The notes under the pieces were generated by a model. It ran no database searches. It saw only the letters and a program-made list of their open reading frames with translations, and was not told where the DNA came from. Shown here one piece after another: positions 10,229 through 20,827 of a DNA stretch of 64,000 nt. Both the position numbers and the translations under genes were made by a program. Within the stretch, counting starts at the first letter, position 1. Each line of letters opens with the position of its first letter. The stretch is taken from the NCBI GenBank assembly GCA_907163345.1, contig CAJQUN010000479.1, positions 124,001 to 188,000 of the forward strand, written 5' to 3'. Source of the stretch: Haberlea rhodopensis (lineage: Eukaryota > Streptophyta > Magnoliopsida > Lamiales > Gesneriaceae).

Positions 10229-10456
10229 AAACAAAATATTAGTTGATATTTAAAATATCCGATTCAAATAGACAAAGAGATGGTTTGATCAAAATAATAT
10301 TGTTTAAAAATCAACTATGTGAATGTGCTATCATGTTCCATCAAAGATTGATAAAGGAGAATGAATCAGCTAGGACTTGGTATAGTGGCATCACCTTTCC
10401 TATTTGGGAGATGGTCATGTGTTCTAAACTCAGAAAAATGAGAAGTCGTGGCTATC
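10229..10456. other. Spacer between hAT remnant and element A2
   Basis: AT-rich, with a short open frame that resembles nothing I know. No feature called. Confidence 0.4.
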
Positions 10457-12477
10457 TGTAAGGACCCTAGTTCCTTAAGTTCGGATTAAAGGCGTAAATA
10501 GAGCTAACATACATCTATAGAATATAAAGTTCGTGTTGATGCCTTGAGCTATTAGATTACAGTGCCAAAATAAAACTTCCAAAAGGGATTAAATTACATT
10601 CCCAACCAGTTGAATGTTAATCATATAGCTTTACACTACTCCTAGAGTAGAGACTATACAAAAGAATTAGGCCTGCTACATCAAAAGCACTCCTCACAAG
10701 CTCACCGCATCAACCCGCCTTAGCCCGTCCGCCCAAAAGTACCTACAGGAACAACCCCAAACCATGAGCATGTATATAAATCATATTCATAATAATATGA
10801 TTGTAATTCAAATGCATAAACCATAAATATGATTCACTTCCTGTATTTAATACATTTAAAAGCTCACAATCATAATCAATGGATTATAATACCAATAATG
10901 TATGTCATGACATGCACTCATTCCATGTATACCAATGGCCATTTCCAGTCTTATTATATCAGTGGCATAATACCCCTCGCGTTTACATGACAGCGGCATT
11001 AATACCCCTCGCTTCGACATATTAGCGGCATAATATCCCTCGCAATAGTAATATGACAGCGGCATGATCCTTCGCTTCAACATATTTGCAGCAAATATTC
11101 TTCATCGCTATAATATGACAGCGGCAAGTATTCTATCATTGCTTCGACATGAAGGCGGCAAGTATTATTCATCACTGGAATATAATCTCGACTCACAATC
11201 ACATGCATCAATGCATCCAATATACACATGCAACCATAATGCATATCCAAACCATGTATGTAACCATAATGCATAACTAAGACCATGTATGCAACCATAA
11301 TGCATAGCCAAATTCAATACGTAAAATATGTTTTACCGTCCGATGCCCGTACGTCTCACTACATACCTTAGTTCCAAAATGGAGATGTCGATGGACTTTA
11401 TCTCCTTGGCTGTGTTGCCACCTGGGATGGTTCTACACATCCACACAAACCAATATTATGAGCCAATAATAGTCCAATACCTAAAATCCCACAAAAATAA
11501 CCAAAAACACACATTTTAGCATCTCGCGATCGATCGCTGTGGAGCCCCGATAGATCGCGAGGTCCAGCAGCCGAGAATGCAACTTTCTGGCGCTAGGCGA
11601 TCGATCGCAATTTTTGAGGCGATCGATCGCTCGCCTCACCGATCGATCGCCTCATCATGGCGATCGATCGCCAACCACAGCAATCACGTACTGCCCGCGT
11701 GCGATCGATCGCCATTTCTTGGGCGATCGATCGCCGCTGTCTGCACATCGAGAATCCACCATTTTACACCATATTTTCTTCCCCATCTTCACCAACACTT
11801 ACACCAACAATCCAATAATATTAAAACACCAAAAACCTTCAACATACACTTTAAAATAACAAAAAATCTAACACCCAACCAAAAACCACACCAACCCAAA
11901 ACAAACCCATTTCAAAAACTCCAAAACCATTTCAAATCCAAACAAAACACCATTAAAACACCAAGGGGGTATCCATACCTCTTGAGGACTCCAAATCCTA
12001 CCAATAATCTCACAAACAAAGCTTTTGCAAGAATTTCCTCTCCACTTTTATGTCAAAATCGAAAATGGAGAAAGGGTTAGGGTTGGGAGAGTAATTGGGG
12101 ATTGGTAAAGTGAGGAGGGTAAGGTGGGGTAGTGGGGTTTAAATGTTATAATTAAAACATTTACCCATCAATTAGCATGATGTATAAAACATCCCAACAT
12201 GATATTTTAAAAGCATTTGACCAAAATGCACCAAAATCTCAATTAAATCCATGCTTTACCAAATAATTATCAACCACCATAATTAAACCATGATAACCCC
12301 CAATTTCCCAACATGCATAACATGCACCCTGAAACGCACCACCGGGTCACGCCTACCATGTGACTAAGCATTTCACCAAGATAATTAATTCCAATACATA
12401 ATTTAATTATCACCTTAAATAATCACATAAACATAATTAATGCCCAATTTGCATATAATTGTTTCTGGGATATCACA
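10457..12477 (-). repeat. 3' LTR of element A2
   Basis: 2,021 bp; forward-strand start TGTAAGGACCC and end GATATCACA, the mirror of the A LTR. Read on the minus strand: TATA-like TTTTATAC near 12183-12190; donor-like CAAGAG/GTATGG with exon end at 11979; palindrome array 11526-11734; acceptor-like TGTGTAG then AACCATCCCAGG (about 11420-11440); donor-like AAG/GTATGT in the hairpin at 11349-11366. Imperfect GCGGCA...CTCGC repeats of about 33 bp lie at 10965-11165, and a 31-bp unit with AACCATAATGCATA repeats three times at 11228-11312. Confidence 0.9.
11526..11734 (-). repeat. Palindrome array GCGATCGATCGC in A2 LTR
   Basis: GCGATCGATCGC at 11526, 11597, 11619, 11660, 11701 and 11723, plus weaker copies near 11548 and 11639. 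Same relative position in the LTR as in A. Confidence 0.93.
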
Positions 12478-13430
12478 ATACTCCCCTACTTATAAGATTT
12501 CAAGCTCGAAATCCCATGCACTTACCCAAACGAAACTAAACATAAATCACATACCAGAAAATAGTTCCGGGTAGTGCTGCACCATATGCCGCTCCGTCTC
12601 CCACGTGGCCTCCTTGACACCCCTGTGGTCCCACTGAACTTTGACCATTGGTATCACTTTGTTCCGAAGTCTACGATCAGCTCTATCCAGAATCCTAACT
12701 AGCCATTCCTCGTAGGATACATCAGAATCTAACTGAATCTCCGAAAGCTGCAATACATGCGACGGATCCGGCTCATATTTTCGCAGCATAGATACATGGA
12801 ACACGTCGTGAATACCAGACAACGACGGTGGCAGTGCCAAACGGTAAGCCAAGGTACCGATGCGCTGTAAAATCTCATACGGTCCCACATACCTCGAAGA
12901 CAATTTCCCACGCATACCAAACCGTACCACACCTCTGAAAGGTGAGATCTTCAAAAAAGACTCTATCTCCCAACTGAAACTCCAACGGTCTCCGCCGTTT
13001 ATTTGCATAGGCTGCCTGTCTATCCTGGGCTGCCTTCATTTTCTGCCGGATGGTCTTTATCTTATCCTCCATTTCCCGAATCAGTTTGGGTCCTCCCACT
13101 ACTTTACTGGTCAAGTGATCCCAGTACAATGGTGACCTACAAAGCCTACCATACAGAGCCTCAAACGGAGCCATCTGAATACTCGCCTGATAGCTGTTGT
13201 TGTAAGAGAACTCTACCAAGCCAATGAATCTTGCCATGAGGCATCAAACTATAATACACAAGCCCGTAGCATGTCCTCGAGCGTCTGTATAGTACACTCA
13301 GTCTGACCATCCGTCTGGGGATGATATGCTGTGCTCAACCTCACCTCAGTACCCAAAGCTGACTGAAGACCTCCCCAGAAATGAGATGTGATCAGTGGAT
13401 CTCTGTCAGAGACACTGGAATCCCGTGTAG
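12478..13430 (-). pseudogene. Integrase C-terminal half and chromodomain of A2
   Basis: Reading the minus strand from 13430: an HGIPVS-like block with a small frame error, then TDGQTE (catalytic Glu), VEFSYNNSYQ, MAPFEALYGR, a frameshift near 12950, then GPYEILQRIG, HDVFHVSMLRKYEPD and the chromodomain-like LVRILDRADRRLRNK...VQWDHRG to the end near 12547. It continues the half at 16145-17965 and matches element A throughout. The polypurine tract (minus-strand AAGTAGGGGAGTAT) is at 12478-12491. Confidence 0.88.
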
Positions 13431-14166
13431 TGTGACGCCCCGAAATGATTAATTGCAATTAAGGCATTAATTATGTTTATATGATTAATTATGTGGATAA
13501 TTGATTTACGTGTTGAAATTAATTATCATGATGAAATGCTTAGTCACATGATAGGCATGACCCGGGGGTTACGTTTCAAGGTGCATGTTATGCATGATAG
13601 GAAATGGGGTTAACATGATTTAATTGTGTTAATTGTTAATTATGAGGAAAGTATGAATTTAATGAAGTTGGTTGCATTTTTGTAAAATGCTTTTAAAATA
13701 CCATGTTGGGGTATTTCATACATGATGTTAATTTTGGGTATAATTTAATTAACCCTTTCCCCCACCTTACCCAACTCACTTTACCCTTTTCACTCTTAAA
13801 TCCCCAATCACTCTCAAACCCTACCCCTTTACCACATTTTCGAAATCCTTCAAAGGAGGAAGGAGGAAACTCCACAAAACTTGTGTTTGTGTGATCTTGG
13901 TTAAGATTTGGAGTCTTCAAGAGGTATGGAACCCTTCCTTAAGTTTTTATGAAGTTTGGATTTGAAATGGGTTGATTTTGAAGTAATTTGAGTGGGTTTG
14001 GTTGGGTATATGTTGTATGTTGTTGGGGTATGATTTTTGAGGTGTTTTATGTGGGTTTTAGTGTGTTATGATGATGTTAATGTTGTAGAAAAGTTTGGAT
14101 TTAAAGGGGTTGAAGTGGAGCTTGAAAAATGCTCAAAAATGGCGAATTTTCGATGTACAGAGATCG

Positions 14167-14374
14167 GCGATCGATCGCCCGTTTTTGGCGATCGATCGCG
14201 AGCCAGCAGTAGGCTCCAGAGCCATTTGGCGATCGATCGCCACTTTTGGGCGATCGATCGGCGAGGTTGGCGATCGATCGCGCCAAAAGTGGCGATCGAT
14301 CGCCGAAGGCACAAAAAGTCAGCAACGGGCAGTGCGATCTCGCGATCGATCGGGGCATCTCAGCGATCGATCGC
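14167..14374 (+). repeat. Palindrome array GCGATCGATCGC in B LTR
   Basis: Eight copies starting at 14167, 14188, 14229, 14250, 14270, 14292, 14342 and 14363, two ending in G instead of C. Spacing is 20-50 bp. Confidence 0.93.
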
Positions 14375-14595
14375 GAGTCACACAATTATGTGTTTTTGTT
14401 ATTTTTTGTGGGATTTTTGGATATTGGACTATATTTAGCTCTAATATCGATTTGTATGGTTATGTAGAACCATCCCAGGTACCCACAACTTCAAGGAGAT
14501 AAAGTTCTACAACTTCTCCATTTTGGAATTAAGGTACGTAAGAAGCGTACGGGCATCGGACGGTAACACCCTCCTAACTATGACTATGTATTGAT

Positions 14596-15640
14596 TGCAT
14601 AAGTTTATGATGATGATAATTATGATGATGATGTTTACGATGATGATCATGATGATGATGTTTATGATGATGATGTTTACGACGATGTTTATGATGATGA
14701 TGTTTACGATGATGTTAATGATGATGATGTTTACGATGATATTTATGATGATGATGCTTACGATGATGATTATGATAAGTAAGTTTATGATGATGATGTT
14801 TACGATGATGACCATGATAAGTAAGTTTATGATGATGATGTAGATGATGATGATGTTTATGATGAGGATTGCGATAAGTAAGTTTATAACAATGTTATAC
14901 GATGTTTTATAAAAGGGTAAGATGCCCATATAGAGAGATGCCATACGATGTTATTATGTGGTAAGATGCCACGGGGTAAGACGCCCATATGATAAGATGC
15001 CATACGATGTTATTATGTGGTAAGATGCCACGGGGTAAGACGCCCATATGGTAAGATGCCATACGATGTTATTATGTGGTAAGATGCCACGGGGTAAGAC
15101 GCCCATATGGTAAGATGTTATACGATGTTATTACGGGGTAAGATGCCACGGGGTAAGATGCCCATATGGTAAGATGCCATACAATGTTATTGTGTGGTAA
15201 GATGCCACGGGGTAAGATACCCATATGGTAAGATGCCATACCATGTTATTGTGTGGTAAGATGCCACGGGGTAAGATGTCCATATGGTAAGAGGCCATAC
15301 GACGTTATTGTGTGGTAAGATACCACGGAGTAAGATGCTCATATGCATGAAGATAAATCAGGGTTAACAAGAAGAAGTTAACGAATAACCAGTAAATTAC
15401 TTAACCAAGACTTCGTACATTTACTGTTGTATCTTGTTATGATGCTTAAATGATGATGATGTTATAAGATGATGAAGTTATAAGATGATGATGCTTAAAT
15501 GATGATGATGTTATAAGATGATGAAGTTATAAGATGATGATGCTTAAATGATGATGATGTTATAAGATGATAATGCTTATATGATGATGATGTTATAAAT
15601 GATGATATGTATAAGATGATAATGCTTATACGATGATGAT
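14596..15640 (+). repeat. Minisatellite cluster in B LTR (GATGAT and 59-bp units)
   Basis: Three blocks. At 14596-14880, TTTATGATGATGATG/TTTACGATGATG units. At about 14918-15345, roughly seven copies of a 59-bp unit (GGTAAGATGCCATACGATG...GGGGTAAGACGCCCAT), itself built of GGTAAGATGCC sub-repeats. At 15430-15640, GATGATGTTATAAGATGATG units. The same 59-bp unit appears inverted inside element D. Confidence 0.92.
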
Positions 15641-16144
15641 GCTGTAAGACGACGATATTTATAAGACGTCGATTTTAATCATTCATGTCAAGAATTAATG
15701 ATTTTAGGTATGGCTATGAAACAGGGACAACCAAAAAGGGTTAATACAATTAACCAGGAAGTATACGTTACCAATTACTTTCATGCATTTATTTATATGC
15801 CATTGCCCTATGATGTTAAGTAACGATATACATGCTCATGATGGGTTGTTCCTGTAGGTACACTTGTGGGCTAAAGGACTAAGGGCCGGGTTGAGGCAGT
15901 GAGCTATGAGGAGCATGAAAGATGTTAGGATTCAAGATTTCTGGATAGTCTCTACTCTAGTAGTGGCATAATTCTATCGCTTTAACATTCGTATTGAGAA
16001 TGTAATTAATTAAGGTTGAAATTTCATTTTTTTGGCCGTAATCTTACTAGCTCAAAGATGCAACCGGAACCCTTAAGAGGTTATGAATGCATGTTTAGTC
16101 CATAATACGTGTATAATATGATGTTAAGGTAGGAAGACCCTACA

Positions 16145-17965
16145 TGTAGTCTCACTATATCCCGAACATACAACTGAGCCATCCTTAAGTATGTGTACGT
16201 CATACTGTAGGGAATGAAGTGAGCTACCTTCGTCAGCCTATCGATGATCACCCAAATGGCATCACAACCCGAAGTAGTCCTCGGCAAGTGGGTCAAAAAG
16301 TCCATAGATACGTGCTCCCACTTCCATTCCGGTATCTCTAAGTTCCTTAGCTCGCCACCAGGTTTCTGCCTCTATGCCTTAACCTGCTGGCAGATCAAAC
16401 ACCTCTTGACAAAAGTGATCACATCACGCTTCATCCGTTTCCACCAACATTGATCACGAAGATCCTTATACATTTTTTCGAACCTCATCATCCGTTTTCT
16501 AGGCTTTCCTGATATTCTCATAAATGTCCGGCTCTGCCAATAATGTTGATACCCACACCGGCGATGCATCCACATCGAAATCATAGCCCAAATGGCAACC
16601 AGAAGTCATCATGGCTGACAAATGCATGACATCCTCAGCAGTACTCTTCACCTTCCGACTCAAGGCGTCTGCTGTCAAATTTGCTTTTCCCGGATGGTAC
16701 TCTATCTCACAGTCATAGTCCTTGAGCAAATCCATCCATCTCCTCTGACGCATATTCAACTCGGCCTGAGTGAACAAGAATTTCAGGCTCTTATGATCCG
16801 TATATATGGTAAATGATTTACCATACAAATAATGCCTCCAAATCTTTAATGCGAAAATAATAGCCGCCAACTCCAAGTCTTGGACTGGATATCTGGTCTC
16901 ATGCGGCTTCAACTGTCTCGATTCATAAGCTACCACATGCTTATCTTGCATCAGTACACACCCCAGGCCTTGTAGGGATGCATCCGTATAAAGAACAAAC
17001 CTCGTGTTCTCCGAAGGAATCACCAACACGGGTGTCGTGGTCAACCGGTGCTTCAATTCTTGGAAGCTCTCCTCGCAAGCCTCTGACCAAAAGAATGGTA
17101 CTCCATTTTGGGTCAACTGTCTCAACGGCTTAGCAATCTTAGAAAATCCTTCGACGAAGCGTCGATAATAACCAGCCAAACCAAGAAAACTCCTGTATCT
17201 CGGGCACAGAAGTGGGTGCAGCCCACTCCATCACAGCCTCATTCTTCCTGGGATCCACTGATATCCCACTGCTAGATATAACGTGCCCCAGAAACACTAC
17301 ATTACTCAACCAAAACTCGCACTTGCTGAGCTTGGCATATAACTGATGATCTCTGAGGATCTGGAGCACTGTCCTCAAGTGTTTCACGTGCTCTTTCTCA
17401 CTCTTAGAGTAGATGAGTATGTCGTCAATAAACACAATGACGAACTGGTCAAGATATGGCTGGAACACCTTGTTCATCAAGCTCATAAAGATAGCCGGGG
17501 TGTTCGTCACACCGAACGGCATAACTAGGAACTCGTAGTGCCCATACCGAGTCCGAAATGCTGTGTTCTGTACATCCTCCTCCCTGACTTGTATCTGATG
17601 GTAACCTGATCTCAAGTCAATCTTGTTGTACAGCTTAGTACCCTGCAACTGATCAAATAAATCATCAATCCTTGGGAGAGGATACTTGTTCTTCACCGTT
17701 GCCTTCTTCAGTTGCCGGTAATCGATCCACAAACGCATCGAACCATCCTTCTTCTTCACAAAGACAACCGGTGCACCCCAAGGTGATACGCTAGGGTGTA
17801 TATAACCTTTGTCAAGGAGCTCCTGCAACTGTTCCTTCAGCTCCCTTAACTCTGTCGGTGCCATCCTGTAAGGGGTACGAGAAATAGCGGACGTCCCCGG
17901 TAATAACTCAATCCCAAACTCGACTTCTCTAGCCGGTGGGAATCCTGGAATCTCCTCCGAAAATA
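16145..17965 (-). pseudogene. Pol of A2: RT, RNase H, integrase N-terminal part
   Basis: Read from 17965 downward: EEIPGFPPA, the RT with FVKKKDGSMRLWIDYRQL (Cys to Trp compared with A), KIDLRSGYHQI and an intact FIDDIL. A frame slip lies at the FSWFGWLL/MAGYYRR junction near 17160-17180. RNase H has LYTDAS, DLELAA, YTDHKSL and DALSRK. After ENIRKA a stop follows, and roughly 60 residues seen in element A are missing before MYKDLRDQCWW, so the first part of the integrase zinc region is deleted. Then CLICQQVKA, MDFLTHLP and VRDIVRLH up to solo LTR B. Not functional. Confidence 0.88.
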
Positions 17966-18265
17966 TGATAGGGTTGAATATTACGCGTTTTTATGCTATG
18001 ATATGTATATGTTATCGTGTTGATTCTTGGATTATTTTACGGTTTATGGTATATATTTCTCTATTTCAGGAATCAATGTTGAAATGTAGGGAAAAGTGAA
18101 GAAATCAAGCTAAAATGATGAAAGAATGAATAAAGTTGAAGAAAAGAGGAAAAAACAAGAATCCAAGACACATGTTGCTCATTTCTCCTCAGATTACTAT
18201 ATGTTCGAGCCAAGTTTTGGAAATGTGGTCCATATAAAAGTTGTAGAACTTTCTGTTCTTGGTCT
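17966..18265 (+). repeat. Athila/Tat-like LTR fragment
   Basis: Begins TGATAGGGTTGAATATTACG exactly where the A2 pol ends, and resembles the start of plant Tat/Athila-type LTRs as I recall them. It is non-coding and AT-rich. It abuts a gag fragment in the opposite orientation near 18265, so the piece is rearranged. Boundary and identity are uncertain. Confidence 0.4.
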
Positions 18266-18838
18266 GCTTCCCTTGACAACTCAATTCCAGCTGCAGCTGC
18301 AGCCGATTCAATAGTGGGTTGTGCTCCTTGCTTGGTCAGAGCTGCTACCTGCGTGGTTAGTGCAGATAATTGTGCAGAAAGTGTACTAAAATGATCAACC
18401 TCATACATACCTATGGGTTTCCTTGCCATGGCTCGCTCACTGGGCCACTGGAAGCTGTTAGCTGACATCTCCTCAAGTAATTCAAAAGCAGCATCTGCAG
18501 TCTTAGAAAATAGTGTTCCTCCTGCTGCAGCATCCACAATGATTTTAGTTGGTCCATTCAACCCATTGTAAAATAACTGAATCTGCACCCAGTTTTCAGA
18601 GTTGTGTTGTGGGCACCTCCTCAATAAATCCTTAAACCGCTCCCATGACTCATATAGTTGTTCAGAATCAATTTGTCTGAACGTACTGATTTCAGTTCTT
18701 AGTTGAACTGACTTAGCTGGTGGGAAAAACTTCGAGAGAAATTTCGATGCCATTTCCGCCCATGGGCATATACCACCAAATGGAAGAGATTGTAACCAAC
18801 TCCTTGCATGGTCCCTAAGAGAGAAAGGGAACAATTGC
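18266..18838 (-). pseudogene. Athila/Tat-type gag fragment
   Basis: A minus-strand frame of about 190 residues. LFPFSLRDHARSWLQSLP, WAEMASKFLSKFFPPAKS, EQLYESWERFKDLLRRCPQH and IQLFYNGL are the conserved retrotransposon gag (capsid) core of Athila/Tat elements. Capsid assembles the particle around the RNA. The fragment lacks its N-terminus (cut at about 18838 by LTR C') and its zinc knuckle; the frame runs on into unrelated sequence to 18073. It overlaps in content with, and differs from, the gag at 28690-29400, so it is a separate element. Confidence 0.8.
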
Positions 18839-19304
18839 AGGGATTTTGGAATGTGGATTTGTTTAGTAGATTTTTGGGGCGGTGTCTACATTCCAATGGG
18901 AATATTACACTTTAAAATGGAATGGTTTGGGTCTAACTTTAATAAAACGGACTACTCATTTGATTAAGGGATTATCATTGAACATAAATGGGATATTTTG
19001 AGTATATGCATGGTTCGATAAGTGTGATTAATCATCGGAATAGGATGATGTAATTGGGGGTCGGGTACATGCTTGTGCATGTAGTTGTGTGCTTATGTTT
19101 GATTGAGCTATTAACTGTGTATATTGAATAATTCACTAGATCACGGGGTAAAGGCAATGTTTAGCTCTTGCTACTGGACTATAAGGTACATATAACGTAC
19201 GAGCATAGTGTTATATATTATTGTCATTGTAGAATGAATAATATACTAGGGTTGCAATGAATTGGTATATATTGTGAATTATACGGTGCCGCTGTGTAGC
19301 GAGC

Positions 19305-20812
19305 TGTAAGTAATCCAAGAGCATACAACGCAGCGGAATAAAAAATTTTTGGATTACAAACCAGCAGATCTATACATAGGTTATCATATCGGATTAAGGT
19401 ATTACAAGTGTCTTACCCTTGTAGCGTGTTTGAAGCAGAATCCACGGAGCAGCACCACGTCCTACGCCTTCTCCGAGTCAATAGCAAAACTCAATGAGTT
19501 TTGCCTCAACGGTATCCACACGATCAAATCGGGTGAAGGGATAGTTTAATAACAAGTTGCTAGACAAGTTATTAAACCGGAACAAGAAACACACTCGATT
19601 CTCAATCGAAGAGGATGGCTCGAAATCACTACTTCCCCTTCGGCTATTGTGAAACCGAGAGAGAAAGAGATGAGGCGGCCGAGTCCCTCTTTTTCGTGTA
19701 GGTTGGAATGATCAAAGTTATGTCTTACAATTAATCATCATCTTGTATTTATATTATAAGGCTTTCAATTAAGGTTCAAGACTTTCTTAAAGTCTTATGG
19801 GCCCAAACCCATGATTTAATTAAAACCTTTTAATCACTTAATTAAGACTCTTCTTAATTAATTAATTCATCCCATGAATTTAATTTCCCTTCTCGATTTA
19901 ATCTTTTGTGCGACCCGATAGGATCTTGTAATGTTGGCAGTGACATAAAATCTCATTTTATGTCGCAAGCATTGAGCGGTATCTAGCAACACATCGATGC
20001 TACCCAAATTACAAGAATGTCAATGACTCGACATAACCTTTAGAACTTGTGATAATATTAATCATGTAACTTAATCCCTTTGTCCTTTGTGTTTAGATTG
20101 AACACGAGTAATGGAATAGTCATACTCGTATATCCAATCTTTATTTCTTGATCCCCAAGTAGAACTAGAATAAACGAATAAGCTCGATATCTCATATCGA
20201 CTCATTCGAGCATGGCCATGCATTTTAGTTCTCACTTGATCAAGGGCCAAACACATCTCCTGTTATATAGGAGGGACAAATCCTATCTCGATCAGTCAAC
20301 ATCCCTCTACATAATTCGTAGTGTATCCAATAGTCGCCTTTATAGTATACCCTGTTACGGGTAACATTTGACGTTATCAAGATACATAACTCCTTATGTT
20401 GGGATCTCTGATGATCACAAGTCGTAAGGATTTCATACATTATTATCACTATGAGAATTGCATATGACGATCATATAACTATCCATGTTGCATTCTCATG
20501 GTGGGTCTGTCCAGTACATCATTCTCTAACATGTACCCTTATGTTGATTTGATATCTCATATCAATGAACAATTCATCGATCAACATATACTAGTCTCTG
20601 CGTATTATCATTATCCCTATTCATGATAATACTTGACTAGGGACATCTTTAAGAATAATACAATATTATTCTAAGGACATTAACATATATATTAATTCAC
20701 AATGCACAGTTAAAAGAATAATATATAATAATGAATTGCCATTCATAAAACCATATTACAGAATATGTCACAAACAATCATCTAATGACTTGTCTTAGGG
20801 CATATCCCAACA
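19305..20812 (-). repeat. Copia 3' LTR
   Basis: 1,508 bp; on the minus strand it starts TGTTGGGATATGCCC and ends TTACTTACA. Adjacent on the right, the minus-strand GCAAGTGGGAGATTT (20813-20827) is the polypurine tract. Confidence 0.95.
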
Positions 20813-20827
20813 AATCTCCCACTTGCA

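Larger units (their letters stand above)
13431..16144 (+). mobile_element. Solo LTR, family B, inside the A2 integrase
   Basis: 2,714 bp starting TGTGACGCCCCGAAATG and ending GACCCTACA. The bases tgtag flank it at 13426-13430 and 16145-16149, and the interrupted integrase resumes at the same codon region on both sides. It is therefore a complete solo LTR left by LTR-LTR recombination. It has the shared layout: donor-like CAAGAG/GTATGG at 13923/13924, palindromes at 14167-14374, acceptor-like TATGTAG at 14467, exon-like block 14468-14533, hairpin 14534-14550, minisatellites 14596-15640, and acceptor-like CCTGTAG at 15857. Confidence 0.93.
10457..17965 (-). mobile_element. Ty3/gypsy chromovirus A2, truncated, minus strand
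   Basis: Sister copy of element A in inverse orientation: 3' LTR at 10457-12477, polypurine tract, then pol running upstream to about 17965, where it stops in the protease-RT linker (at EEIPGF) against Athila/Tat-like debris. Protease, gag, PBS and 5' LTR are missing. Integrase is split by solo LTR B (13431-16144, TSD tgtag). Multiple frame breaks and one deletion show an old inactive copy. Confidence 0.9.

Noticed and set aside
14507..14944. Ile/Asn/Met-rich open frames of 80-145 residues
   Set aside because: They come from GATGAT-type minisatellites, which stay open in several frames; not proteins.
19349..19549. 66-residue frame present twice (also 26356-26556)
   Set aside because: Lies in the two copia LTRs and is duplicated with them; antisense to the LTR transcript and without similarity to any protein I know.
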